DNA of 64,000 nucleotides, taken from assembly GCF_017877135.1 (NCBI RefSeq), contig NZ_JAGIPH010000004.1, positions 425,169 through 489,168 on the forward strand. The letters are read 5' to 3'. This document shows positions 54,041-63,062 of the stretch, in pieces. A program made the translations under genes and the position numbers. Position 1 is the first letter of the stretch. The number at the start of each line of letters is the position of its first letter. The stretch is from Neorhizobium galegae. GTDB taxonomy: Bacteria; Pseudomonadota; Alphaproteobacteria; Rhizobiales; Rhizobiaceae. The notes below the pieces were generated by a model. The model did no database searches. It saw only the letters and a program-made list of their open reading frames with translations, and was not told the DNA's origin.

Positions 54041-54937
54041 ATGGGGTACGCCAAGATGTTGGACAGGATGACGTCCGCGCCCGGATTTATCGCGGCGCTG
54101 GATCAGAGCGGTGGTTCAACACCCGGAGCCTTGCGTCTCTACGGCGTGTCCGAGACGGACTATTCCAGCGAAGAAGACATGTTCCGCCTGATGCACGCCA
54201 TGCGCGTGCGCATCATGACGGCGCCGGCCTTTTCGAGTGACAAGGTCATCGGCGCCATCCTGTTCGAGCGCACGATGGACGGCGATGTCGATGGCGAGCC
54301 TGTGCCGACCTATCTCTGGCAAAAGCGGGGTGTCGTGCCCTTCCTCAAGGTCGACAAGGGCCTCAACGCGGAAGAAAACGGCGTTCAGACGATGAAGCCG
54401 ATGCCGGATCTCGACGCTCTCCTCATTCGCGGCCGCGAAAAGGGGATTTTCGGCACCAAGATGCGCTCGGTGATCGCCCATGCCGACAAGACAGGCATCG
54501 CAGCGGTCGTGAAGCAGCAGTTCGACGTGGCCCGCCAGATCATCGCGCAGGGCCTGATGCCGATCATCGAGCCGGAAGTCTTGATCAAGAGCCCGACCAA
54601 GGCGGAGGCCGAAGCCATCCTGCGCGACGAGATTATCGCGGAACTCGACAAGCTACCGGCAGGCGTCACCGTCATGCTGAAGCTGACGATTCCGACGGTT
54701 GCCGATTTCTATGCGCCGCTCGTCGCCCACCCGGCGGTCGTGCGCCTCGTTGCCCTCTCGGGCGGCTACAGCACGGCAGATGCCTGCGAGAAGCTGACAC
54801 ACAATCACGGCATGATCGCCAGCTTTTCACGCGGCCTGACCGAGGGGCTGCGCGTGTCGATGAGCGACGAGGAGTTCAATACGAGCCTCGGCGCAACCAT
54901 CGACCAGATCTACGGCGCAAGCGTCAACAAGGTCTGA
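54041..54937 (+). CDS. Class I fructose-bisphosphate aldolase
   Basis: A 298-residue class I aldolase that splits fructose-1,6-bisphosphate through a lysine Schiff base. ALDQSGGSTP near the start, PFLKVDKGL, and the Schiff-base lysine in VMLKLTIPT mark the family; LSGGYST binds phosphate. Start ATG 54041 with AGGAG upstream. Likely in glycolysis/gluconeogenesis and Calvin flow with tkt, gap and pgk. Confidence 0.93.
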   Translation: MGYAKMLDRMTSAPGFIAALDQSGGSTPGALRLYGVSETDYSSEEDMFRLMHAMRVRIMTAPAFSSDKVIGAILFERTMDGDVDGEPVPTYLWQKRGVVPFLKVDKGLNAEENGVQTMKPMPDLDALLIRGREKGIFGTKMRSVIAHADKTGIAAVVKQQFDVARQIIAQGLMPIIEPEVLIKSPTKAEAEAILRDEIIAELDKLPAGVTVMLKLTIPTVADFYAPLVAHPAVVRLVALSGGYSTADACEKLTHNHGMIASFSRGLTEGLRVSMSDEEFNTSLGATIDQIYGASVNKV

Positions 54938-54961
54938 TTCCTCGTCTTTCTGGAGGAGGAG

Positions 54962-54999
54962 AAGGGTCGCCCTCTAAAAGGGGCGGCCCTTCACATTTT
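54962..54999 (+). terminator. Terminator of the aldolase gene
   Basis: AAGGGTCGCC/GGCGGCCCTT (54962-54971, 54982-54991; one mismatch), then CACATTTT. Confidence 0.75.
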
Positions 55000-55087
55000 C
55001 TGATGGCTTTCGTCAAAAGCTTTGGCTGGTGGCGCAGGAGCGCCTGCGCTAGCCATGCCTTCCCAAAAAGACACCGGAGAGGCAGGT

Positions 55088-56005
55088 ATGGGCAAGGCAG
55101 CGTTTGTGACCGTTGACGTTTTCACGCAGGAGCGGTTCAGCGGTAATCCGCTGGCGGTGTTTCCCGATGCGCGCGGCATCAGCGACGACGCCATGCAGAA
55201 GATCGCCGCCGAGTTCGGCTATTCGGAAATCACCTTCGTGCTGCCGCCGCAGGATCCGGCTCATGATGCGCGGGTGCGCATCTTTACCCCCACCGCCGAA
55301 ATTCCCTTTGCCGGCCATCCGAATGTCGGCACGGCCTTCGTTCTCGGGCAGGAGAGCCACCTGTTCGGCCGCGCCATCGGCGATGTGCTGCGGTTCGAGG
55401 AGAAGGCGGGTCTGGTCGAGGTGGTGCTCGAGCGCGAGGAGGCCGCCGTGGTGGGCGCCACCATCCGTGCGCCGCAGCCGCTGACTGTCGGTGAGATGGT
55501 TCCACCAGAGATCATTCTTTCCTGCGCTAGTCTGCCGGATGGAGCCGTGCGGGTTGACAGTCATCCGCCGCGCGTCGTCTCGGTCGGCCTACCGTTTGTC
55601 GTGGCGGAGTTGAGCGATCTGGCAAGTCTTGCCCGTGCCCGGCCGAACCTTGCGGCCTTTGGCGATGCGGCCAAAAGCCACGGACCGTCGCCGCATGATT
55701 TTTCGCTGTTTCTCTACGTGCGCGACAGCGCCGATCCCTGGCATCTGCGCGCCCGCATGTTTGCCCCGCTCGACAATGTGCTTGAGGACCCGGCCACCGG
55801 CAGCGCGTCCGGCGCCCTCTCGGCCTTTCTCGCCGATCTCGACAGTGCGCCGGATGGTGCGTTTCACCTCACCATCGAACAGGGCGTCGAGATGGGACGC
55901 CGCAGCCTGATTGCGGTCACGGTCGACAAACTGGCCGGGGCTGTTCAGGAGGTGCGCATCGGCGGGCGCTGCGTCAGCGTCATGGAAGGGCATATCAGCG
56001 TTTGA
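55088..56005 (+). CDS. PhzF-family isomerase-like protein
   Basis: A 305-residue protein with the PhzF fold: GNPLAVFPDARG, the catalytic Glu in FGYSEITFVLPP, IPFAGHPNVGTAF and EDPATGSASGAL. True PhzF makes phenazines, but the broad family includes unknown epimerase/isomerase roles, and no phenazine genes are here. ATG 55088 has GGAGAGGCAGG upstream. Convergent with the FAD protein. Confidence 0.87.
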   Translation: MGKAAFVTVDVFTQERFSGNPLAVFPDARGISDDAMQKIAAEFGYSEITFVLPPQDPAHDARVRIFTPTAEIPFAGHPNVGTAFVLGQESHLFGRAIGDVLRFEEKAGLVEVVLEREEAAVVGATIRAPQPLTVGEMVPPEIILSCASLPDGAVRVDSHPPRVVSVGLPFVVAELSDLASLARARPNLAAFGDAAKSHGPSPHDFSLFLYVRDSADPWHLRARMFAPLDNVLEDPATGSASGALSAFLADLDSAPDGAFHLTIEQGVEMGRRSLIAVTVDKLAGAVQEVRIGGRCVSVMEGHISV

Positions 56006-56023
56006 CGTGCATCTGCGGTGAGA

Positions 56024-57394
56024 TTATGCCGGCGCCATCTCCAGCGCCCCGCAGATATCGCGGGCAACGGCATGCGCCTGCACGCGAATATCCGGCACGG
56101 CGGTGATTTCCCAGAATCGGCCGGCCGTCAGCGCGCCCACCACATAGATGTGGCGATGCGTCTCGCCGTTCCTGGCGATGAGCTGCGACTGGCCGTTGAC
56201 GACGATGCCGAGGCCCAGCGGGTCGCCCTGCAGCTGGCCACGCCCGGCCATGGCCTGCAGCAGCGGTGAATGGCGAATGCCGGCCCGTTCCATGCCGGTA
56301 CAGTTGACCACCCAGTCCACCGTCAGCCGCTCGATCGTGCTGGTTGCCCGTTTGCGATAGGAGAGCGTGACGCCCGGATCGGTGGCCTCGATGCGGTTCA
56401 GGTAGCCCGCATGCACGCAGATTTTCTGCTGCGCCACGAGTTCCTTCAGGCTTTCGCCGACATCGGGCGCCAGCCGGTGCCGGTGGACGGTCCACCAGGC
56501 AAGCCCATGGCGCAGGAAGCGCGCCTTCTGTGCCTCGTCCAGCTCCTGCCAGAGGCGCTGCGTGTGGGGCCGCAGCCCGTCCATCACCGCCCGCCAGGGG
56601 GCTCCCTCGCGCACCTTCCGGCGCAGATGGGCAAGCAGCGCACTGAGCCGCCGGTCGCCGTGCGGAAGGTCCGGCGGCACGGCGGCCGCATGATGAACCT
56701 CGTGGGCATGCGGCAGAAGCCCGCGCCGTGACAGCACATGGATCTGGCCGCGATGACCGGTCGCCCGAAGCGCCAGAACCTGGTCCACCATGGTGAGGCC
56801 AGAGCCCAGCATGCAGACGCGGTCATGGCGCCCGACCTTCGACAGCCAGCTCAGCCGCCAGGGATTTTCCACGATGGCGGCCCGCGTTGATGGCGCAATC
56901 GCATCACCGGGCAGCGGCAAGGGGGCGGCCCCCACGCCAAGACACAGGACCGTCGCCTTCACCGCCAGCCCGTCGCCATTGTCGAGCCGGATCAGCGTGG
57001 TTTCGGGGCCGATATCCAGACAGCCCACCGCCTTTGCCTTGATGAAATCCACCTTGGCGCGGCTGTCGCGTTCGCGCAAAAGTGCGGCCAGCCGATCGCG
57101 CAGGTAAAGCCCGAAATCGCTGCGCGGGGCAAAATCATGTCCCCCGATCGCGCGGTCGTGGTCGTGAAGCCAAGTCAGAAAATCATCGGGCGCTTCCGGG
57201 TCGATCGACATGCGTGCGGCCGGCACGTTGAGGCGGTGCAGGTGGAACTCGCTGCGATAGGCCGTGCCGCGTCCAAACCCCGGATCGTCTCCGACCACGG
57301 CAATGCGGGCGGATGCCGGCAGCTGCCGCATCAGGTTGATGGTGACTGCGATGGCCGAAAATCCGGCCCCGACGACGGCGACATCATACTTCAT
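56024..57394 (-). CDS. FAD/NAD(P)-binding protein (YdhS-like)
   Basis: A 456-residue flavoprotein with DVAVVGAGFSAIAVTINLMRQLP (FAD), CMLGSGLTMVDQVLALRATGH (second Rossmann) and WVVNCTGMERAG. It belongs to the NAD_binding_9/YdhS group of unknown substrate. GGAG precedes the ATG at 57394; the frame upstream is not conserved. No flavin partner gene is adjacent. Confidence 0.82.
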   Translation of the reverse strand: MKYDVAVVGAGFSAIAVTINLMRQLPASARIAVVGDDPGFGRGTAYRSEFHLHRLNVPAARMSIDPEAPDDFLTWLHDHDRAIGGHDFAPRSDFGLYLRDRLAALLRERDSRAKVDFIKAKAVGCLDIGPETTLIRLDNGDGLAVKATVLCLGVGAAPLPLPGDAIAPSTRAAIVENPWRLSWLSKVGRHDRVCMLGSGLTMVDQVLALRATGHRGQIHVLSRRGLLPHAHEVHHAAAVPPDLPHGDRRLSALLAHLRRKVREGAPWRAVMDGLRPHTQRLWQELDEAQKARFLRHGLAWWTVHRHRLAPDVGESLKELVAQQKICVHAGYLNRIEATDPGVTLSYRKRATSTIERLTVDWVVNCTGMERAGIRHSPLLQAMAGRGQLQGDPLGLGIVVNGQSQLIARNGETHRHIYVVGALTAGRFWEITAVPDIRVQAHAVARDICGALEMAPA

Positions 57395-57532
57395 GCGCGC
57401 TCCAGTTTGTCCGCCGGTTACGAGAACCGGGCGGTTCCTTTGCCAAGTGGCCAATCTCTATCCATCCGGTAGAGATTTCAAGGCCGCTGGGGCGCAAAAA
57501 ATCCGGCGCCTTTGCAGGCAGGGTCATTGGGC

Positions 57533-57694
57533 TCAGGTGAAATCGCGCAGGAGAAGCGCTGCCGCCCACAGAACGAAGGCGAGAATGGCGATCTTCCAGA
57601 AATCGCTCCGGCGTTTCAGGAACGGCAGGCCAAGCGGCTTGATGAGATGGACGATCATGGCGAGCAGAAGCAGGAGGCCGATCAGTTTCGTCAT
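57533..57694 (-). CDS. Small membrane protein, 53 residues
   Basis: MTKLIGLLLLLAMIVHLIKP starts the frame. A second hydrophobic segment (WKIAILAFVLWAAALLL) follows a basic LKRRSD loop. Two helices with a positive loop between them is a sensible small membrane protein. The ribosome site is weak (TTTGAGAAAATC). No known family or function. Lies alone between the FAD protein and the MFS gene. Confidence 0.6.
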   Translation of the reverse strand: MTKLIGLLLLLAMIVHLIKPLGLPFLKRRSDFWKIAILAFVLWAAALLLRDFT

Positions 57695-57943
57695 GATTTT
57701 CTCAAAGCTTATGCTCGGTCAGCCACAGGCTGGACATTTTTGGTCTGCACCACAGATAGGCCCGGGGAGAGAGATTCGATACCAGTTCTTTCATGATTGG
57801 ATGCCGGCTCGCTGTCCCTTCAGCCGTCAACCGTCGTTTTGTGCGGCAATTTGCCGTTTACGCACGTTTGGCACTGCAAGTTTAACCATTGCCGTGCTTT
57901 TCTGCAGGGCAGAACCTGAACCGAACGCCAGCGGTCCGTCTCG

Positions 57944-59200
57944 ATGCCACGCAATATCCTGCCTGTTCTCAGTCTCCTCATCGGTACGCTTTTTCTGTTC
58001 CTCGGCAATGGCCTGCAGGGGCTTCTGCTGCCCGTGCGCGGCACGCATGAGGGATATACAAACGAGGTGCTGGGTCTCCTCGGCACGACCTGGGCGGGTG
58101 GCTTCGTGCTCGGCTGCTTCATTGCGCCGCAACTGGTGCGCCGGATCGGCCATGTCAGGGCCTTTTCCGGCTTTGGGGCGATCATCTGCCTGAATGTTCT
58201 GGTCACCGGAATGTTCGTCCATGACGCTGCCTGGCTGACCCTTCGCGCCGTCACGGGTTTTTGCACGGCCGGCACCTCGATGATCATCGAGAGCTGGCTC
58301 AACGAACGCGCCACCAATGAGAGCCGCGGCGCGATCTTCTCGCTCTATATTTCGATCACCCTGTTGGGCGTGGTCGGCGGGCAGTTGATGGTCGGCGTGG
58401 CGGATGTCACGACGCCCTTGCTGTTCATGGTCTGCGGCATTCTCTACTGCCTGGCCATCCTGCCGACGACGCTGTCGACGGCGGCGTCTCCGCAGCCGCT
58501 GAAACGGGTGAGCCTTGATCTACCGGCGCTGTATCGAAACTCGCCCGTCTCCTTCGTCGGCATTCTGATGATCGGCATTGCCAATGGCGCCTATGGCACG
58601 CTGGTGGCCGTGTTTGCCGCGCAGGCCGGCATGCACCAGTCCACGATTGCCATCATGGTCAGCACCACGATCTTTGCCGGGGCCATCATGCAGTTTCCGG
58701 CGGGCCGCCTGTCGGACCGCATGGACCGCCGCTTCGTTCTGGCCGGGCTGTCGGGCCTTTCGGCGCTCGCCGGTCTGCTGCTCTTCGTCCTTCAGCCGAT
58801 GAATGTCTATGTCATCATCGTGCTGGTGGCGATCTATGGCGCGGCTGCCAACGCGCTCTATCCGATTGCCGTTGCCCATGCCAATGACTTTGCCTCTTCG
58901 GAGGATTTCGTGAAGGTCTCGGGCGGTCTGCTGCTGCTCTTCGGCATCGGCACGATCATCGGCCCGACGCTTGGCGGCCCGGTGATGACCCATTTCGGCC
59001 CGCACGCGCTGTTTGCCGTCACCGCCTGCGCCCATATCGCCGTGGTCGCCCATGCCATTTTCCGCAGCCGGATGCGGGCAGCGCTGCCGCGTACGGAAAA
59101 GGACAATTACGCCACGGCCCCTGCCGCCAATGCGCCGCTTGCCACGCCGGAAAGCCTGATGCTCGACCCGCGTGCGCCGGCCGACGGCGAGGCCCGCTGA
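57944..59200 (+). CDS. MFS transporter (YcaD-like)
   Basis: A 418-residue permease with 12 helices and the loop motif GRLSDRMDRR in the second half. GNGLQGLLLPVRGTHEGY and IESWLNERATNESRGAIFSLY are typical of the YcaD group. The substrate is unknown. The C-terminal 35 residues are soluble, Ala/Pro-rich. Monocistronic as far as seen. Confidence 0.86.
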   Translation: MPRNILPVLSLLIGTLFLFLGNGLQGLLLPVRGTHEGYTNEVLGLLGTTWAGGFVLGCFIAPQLVRRIGHVRAFSGFGAIICLNVLVTGMFVHDAAWLTLRAVTGFCTAGTSMIIESWLNERATNESRGAIFSLYISITLLGVVGGQLMVGVADVTTPLLFMVCGILYCLAILPTTLSTAASPQPLKRVSLDLPALYRNSPVSFVGILMIGIANGAYGTLVAVFAAQAGMHQSTIAIMVSTTIFAGAIMQFPAGRLSDRMDRRFVLAGLSGLSALAGLLLFVLQPMNVYVIIVLVAIYGAAANALYPIAVAHANDFASSEDFVKVSGGLLLLFGIGTIIGPTLGGPVMTHFGPHALFAVTACAHIAVVAHAIFRSRMRAALPRTEKDNYATAPAANAPLATPESLMLDPRAPADGEAR

Positions 59201-59337
59201 CCCTTTTCCGCCCGCGCTACCTGAATAGGTGGAAGGTCCTGCAATGACGCCATTGTGAGCCGTCATCGCAACTTCCGGCTTTACGGCCTCCGCGTCCTGC
59301 CGCATCCTTTCCGAACGGGTCCGGACAAGGGAGTGGC

Positions 59338-60189
59338 ATGATGCTGCGGACTGTCGCATTCGTTCTTCTGGCTGCAACGATCCAACTGGGCGAGGCAAAA
59401 GCTCAGGCGGTCATCCCTTCGCCGTCGCCCCCCTCGCGGACGCAGCCGGCCAGCCAGTGCCAGGCCATCGCGCAAGCTGTTCCAAGGGCGACCTTTGCCA
59501 GTGTCAGCCCGGTCGAGATGGCGCAGGCGCGCGTCGGCCGTGAAGAGGTCAAAATCACCTTCATCGGTCATTCCACCTATCAGATCGAAAGCCCGGACGG
59601 GGTGGTGATCGCTACGGATTTCAGCGGCTATCACACGCCCAAGGCAAAGCCTGACGTGGTGACGATGAACAAGGCGCATTCGACCCATTTCACCCTCTCT
59701 CCCGATCCCGCCATCGCCCATGTCCTTCATGGCTGGAGCGACGTGCCGGGGGAAAGGGCCGAGCATCATGTGACGGTCGCCGACAGCTATATCCGCAATG
59801 TCACGACCGATATCCGCGGCTATGGCGGGTTTGAGGAAAACGGCAATTCGATCTTCATCTTCGAAATAGCAGGCCTCTGCATCGGGCATCTCGGCCATCT
59901 GCATCATGAGCTGACGGACACCCATTATGCCGAGATCGGCCGTCTCGATGTGCTGATGGTTCCGACCGATGGCGGACTGACCATGGGGGCGGACAGCATG
60001 AGCCGCGTCGTGCAGCGCCTGCGCTCCTCGCTGATCCTGCCGATGCATCGCGGCGGGCCGTCGCTCGACCGGTTCCTGGCGATGTTCGACAGCCGATATG
60101 ACATCGTCTACGCGGAAAGCCCGACACTTACCGTGTCCCTGCGCAGCCTGCCGCGCAAGCCGCGGATCGTGGTGCCTGCGGGGCTGTAA
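59338..60189 (+). CDS. Exported MBL-fold protein with degenerate metal motif
   Basis: A 283-residue secreted protein (signal peptide cut after KAQA near residue 23). The MBL-fold core FIGHSTYQIESPDGVVIATDFSG is followed by NKAHSTHF in place of HxHxDH, which keeps two histidines only. Later LGHLHHELTD and LPMHRGG could supply metal ligands. It is related to the UlaG-like gene at 4051 but likely binds metal differently or not at all. No known substrate. Confidence 0.8.
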   Translation: MMLRTVAFVLLAATIQLGEAKAQAVIPSPSPPSRTQPASQCQAIAQAVPRATFASVSPVEMAQARVGREEVKITFIGHSTYQIESPDGVVIATDFSGYHTPKAKPDVVTMNKAHSTHFTLSPDPAIAHVLHGWSDVPGERAEHHVTVADSYIRNVTTDIRGYGGFEENGNSIFIFEIAGLCIGHLGHLHHELTDTHYAEIGRLDVLMVPTDGGLTMGADSMSRVVQRLRSSLILPMHRGGPSLDRFLAMFDSRYDIVYAESPTLTVSLRSLPRKPRIVVPAGL

Positions 60190-60194
60190 CGAAA

Positions 60195-60227
60195 GCGCCG
60201 CGCATCCCTTTTTCGGACACGCGGCGC
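60195..60227 (+). terminator. Weak terminator-like hairpin
   Basis: GCGCCGCG/CGCGGCGC (60195-60202, 60220-60227) with a 17-nt loop, just past the MBL gene stop and before the convergent gene. No T-run. Confidence 0.45.
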
Positions 60228-60257
60228 ATCGATCGCCTCAGGAGGGCTTATGCAGCG

Positions 60258-60761
60258 TCAGGCGAAGGTCAGGTGCTGCTTGACGCCGACATCCGGCATT
60301 TTCTCGTCGTTGAGGTTGGCCTTGGCGATTTCCCAGCCGAATTTCAGGCTGCTGTCCGTCGAGGCCCAGATTTCTGCATCATCGACGTGAAGCGCAAGCA
60401 GGGTCAGCGCCGGATCGTCCTTGCCGTGCTCGTACCAGGCAGCCGTCACCGCGCTCCAGTATTCATCGATCTTTGCGGTATCCTTGCGCACCTCGATCAC
60501 GCCGGCAAGGCAGGCATGATAATCGTGGTTCTTGCCGACGACGCAGAAATGCGCGCGCGTGCCGGGGCGGATCGCCTTCACGAGATCGGTATCGTTGCGG
60601 GTGAAAAACCAGACCGTATTGGTCTTGCGGTCTGCATGCGGGGCCATCGGCTGCATGTGCATGCTGGAGCCTTCGATGCCCAGCATGCCCGCATGAATTG
60701 CGTCGATCTCTTCAAAGAGCTGGCGTGCAGGCTGTTCGCGTGCTTCCGTAAGACTTGCCAT
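60258..60761 (-). CDS. Pyridoxamine 5'-phosphate oxidase-family (general stress type) protein
   Basis: A 167-residue split-barrel protein with SMHMQPMAPHADRKTNTVWFFTRNDTDL and LTLLALHVDDAEIWAS, the pattern of general stress FMN/FAD-binding proteins (YzzA/26-kDa stress protein type). Different from the protein at 22749. No partner; function likely redox or flavin storage. Confidence 0.85.
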   Translation of the reverse strand: MASLTEAREQPARQLFEEIDAIHAGMLGIEGSSMHMQPMAPHADRKTNTVWFFTRNDTDLVKAIRPGTRAHFCVVGKNHDYHACLAGVIEVRKDTAKIDEYWSAVTAAWYEHGKDDPALTLLALHVDDAEIWASTDSSLKFGWEIAKANLNDEKMPDVGVKQHLTFA

Positions 60762-60864
60762 TGCTGGTCCTTTCCTGATGTGGAGGTCGGGGCAAGAACG
60801 TGAGCGGCTGCTCTTTGTTCCGGGCCGGCGCTTGCCCGCCTACACGAGATCGCCCGCTTTTTTC

Positions 60865-60894
60865 TTGAACATAAGCCGCATTCGTGCCTATAAG
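60865..60894 (+). promoter_or_regulatory. Likely sigma-70 promoter of yebC
   Basis: TTGAAC (60865-60870), 18-bp spacer, TATAAG (60889-60894), 38 bp before the yebC ATG. Confidence 0.55.
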
Positions 60895-60931
60895 CCCGCC
60901 ATTCCGGACATTTTACGCATGAAGGGGTGCC

Positions 60932-61678
60932 ATGGCTGGCCATTCACAGTTCAAGAACATCATGCACCGCAAGGGCCGTCAGGATTCCATCCGGTCCAAG
61001 ATGTTCTCCAAGCTCGCACGCGAAATCACCGTTGCTGCAAAGAGCGGTCTGCCCGACCCGAGCATGAACGCCGCGCTGCGTCTGGCGATCCAGAACGCCA
61101 AGGCGCAGTCCATGCCGAAGGACAATATCGACCGCGCCATCAAGAAGGCGTCCGGCGCCGATGCCGAAAGCTATGATGCGATCCGCTACGAGGGCTATGG
61201 CCCGGGCGGCACGGCGATCATCGTGGAAGCGCTGACCGACAACCGCAACCGCACCGCCTCCAACGTGCGCTCCATCTTCACCAAGGCCGGCGGCGCTCTC
61301 GGCGAAACCGGTTCGGTGTCCTTCTCCTTCGATCATGTCGGCGAAATCGTCTACAAGGCATCCGCGGGCGATGCCGATACGGTGATGGAAGCCGCCATCG
61401 AGGCCGGTGCCGACGACGTGATCTCCGACGAGGACGGCCACACCATCATCTGCGCCTTCGAAAGCATGGGTGAAGTGTCCAAGGCTCTCGAAGCCGTGCT
61501 CGGCGAAGCCCAGACGGTGAAATCCGCCTGGAAGCCGCAGAACACCGTGCCGGTGGACGAGGAAAAGGCCCAGTCGCTGATGAAGCTCATCGACAATCTC
61601 GAAGACGATGACGACGTGCAGACGGTCTATTCCAATTTCGAGGTGTCCGACGAGGTCATGGCGAAGCTTTCCGCCTGA
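60932..61678 (+). CDS. yebC: YebC/PmpR-family protein
   Basis: A 248-residue protein of the YebC family ([57 protein letters not shown]). YebC proteins were long listed as DNA-binding regulators and are now known to help ribosomes through proline runs. Terminator follows. Often linked to ruvC, but ruvC is not in the window. Confidence 0.93.
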   Translation: MAGHSQFKNIMHRKGRQDSIRSKMFSKLAREITVAAKSGLPDPSMNAALRLAIQNAKAQSMPKDNIDRAIKKASGADAESYDAIRYEGYGPGGTAIIVEALTDNRNRTASNVRSIFTKAGGALGETGSVSFSFDHVGEIVYKASAGDADTVMEAAIEAGADDVISDEDGHTIICAFESMGEVSKALEAVLGEAQTVKSAWKPQNTVPVDEEKAQSLMKLIDNLEDDDDVQTVYSNFEVSDEVMAKLSA

Positions 61679-61699
61679 TCAGCATCGATCGACACGAAG

Positions 61700-61735
61700 A
61701 ACGCCGGCCCTGTGACGCAGGGGCCGGCGTTTCTC
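61700..61735. terminator. Bidirectional terminator
   Basis: AACGCCGGCCC/GGGCCGGCGTT (61700-61710, 61721-61731) with T-rich right flank, between yebC and the convergent tail-collar gene. Confidence 0.8.
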
Positions 61736-61750
61736 GCTTGGGCATCAATG

Positions 61751-62605
61751 TCAGGGCCGCGGCGGATAGAGGCCGTCCGTCACTATGCACATGGTCAGGC
61801 CGAGGCCGGGGGACTGGGTGCTGACGGCGGTGGTGGGTGCAACCAGCAAGTTTGGTCCAACCGCAACGGTGCCACCCGTAATCCCGACCGGCACATCGAA
61901 AGTGATCTTCGGGCTGCCCGGTGTTCCCGTCAGTTGTACGTCAAGACCACCCAGTTCGGCAGTCCCTGCCACCAGTGCCGCTGGCACGTAGATGGGTGCC
62001 TGCGTTGCGCCGGTGGCGGATCCTTGGCCGAGAAATGCACCGTTAACAGCACTCTGCACGCCTTGTGTCTGTTTGGCAATCAGCTTGGCGCTGACCGCAA
62101 GCGTCCCGGCCTGAGCCGGCACGTCCACTGTCTTCGTTCCGGAGCCCGTTCCGGTGAATGTCGCGGGATGCGTATGCGGCGACACGGGAACTTGCGTGGG
62201 GTTGAGAAAGATTTGCTGCGCACCGACCTTTGCGGCGAGGTTAACAGCAGTATTAAGCCCAGGCCCAGGCCCTGGGCTGGAGCCGATGGGACTGCGCCCG
62301 CGCAGGTCGGGAAGGGTGAACATATTAGGATTGGATTGTGTGCCATAACGGTAGCCAAGGATGGAGAACAAGGCCTGGTTCTGGTTTACTTCGACCGTCT
62401 GTCCCTTGGCTTCGACATAGCCTCGCGGGCAAAAATCGCCGGCCATGATGCAAATCGACCCGATATAATCCTCCGGTGAACATGCCAGCGCCGGCGATGC
62501 CGTCGTCATCGAAAGGACGCCGCCGCTTGCGACAAGGGTCGCCATGGTTCCGGATGCGGCAAGGCCGCGGAGCACGATTTGGCTGAGTGTCTTCACGTTG
62601 ATCAT
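61751..62605 (-). CDS. Exported protein with phage tail-collar domain
   Basis: A 284-residue secreted protein (signal peptide cut after ALA near residue 41). The mature part starts CSPEDYIGSICIMAGDFCPRGYVEAKGQ, the collar-domain pattern of MDP-type proteins. QALFSILGYRYG and FTLPDLRGRSPIG follow. The rest is Gly/Thr/Ala-rich. Collar domains occur in phage tails, but also in secreted proteins; this one has no phage neighbours. Possibly an adhesion or surface factor. Confidence 0.82.
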   Translation of the reverse strand: MINVKTLSQIVLRGLAASGTMATLVASGGVLSMTTASPALACSPEDYIGSICIMAGDFCPRGYVEAKGQTVEVNQNQALFSILGYRYGTQSNPNMFTLPDLRGRSPIGSSPGPGPGLNTAVNLAAKVGAQQIFLNPTQVPVSPHTHPATFTGTGSGTKTVDVPAQAGTLAVSAKLIAKQTQGVQSAVNGAFLGQGSATGATQAPIYVPAALVAGTAELGGLDVQLTGTPGSPKITFDVPVGITGGTVAVGPNLLVAPTTAVSTQSPGLGLTMCIVTDGLYPPRP

Positions 62606-63062
62606 TACCTTCTCCCTTTTGCTGATGGGCCTGCGCTCAACGCTTCAGCGAAAGCCATGCGGGAATATACACCTAAAAAGTGTATCGTAAACAGGATGCA
62701 TCAAAAAATAGCGTCTGCAGAACGTAACAACCGGTGTTCCCGGCTGCTGGCCCGCGTGTTGAAGCACGCAAGCGTCCGCGCGGCGCAAGCGTCGGCCGGG
62801 TGCCGCCATCGCTGCCGCAAGGGCGATCACACCGTCTGCTCCTCTTCAGGTTGTGTTCCCTTGATGGCGACAGCATCTATTTCAGATTGCAAGTGTGTTG
62901 CATTTTTCGCGCAACCAAAAAGTTCTTGGTTGCGGAGGGGGATTTTGCTCGCAGGATTTGAACTGGGAGTTTCTGTCGAAGAAAATTCAATGTAAGAATC
63001 GGGTTCTGAAATATATGTCGTGATTTTATTCCTCAAGGATCCTCGATAGGCAGAGATTTGGG
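62606..63062. other. AT-richer divergent region between two secreted-protein genes
   Basis: This 457-bp gap carries short frames on both strands but none with good signals. ATACAC/GTGTAT (near 62668-62686) is a small inverted repeat. AT content rises before 63063, marking a promoter region, and base use unlike the neighbours hints that the secreted-protein locus was acquired. Confidence 0.4.
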
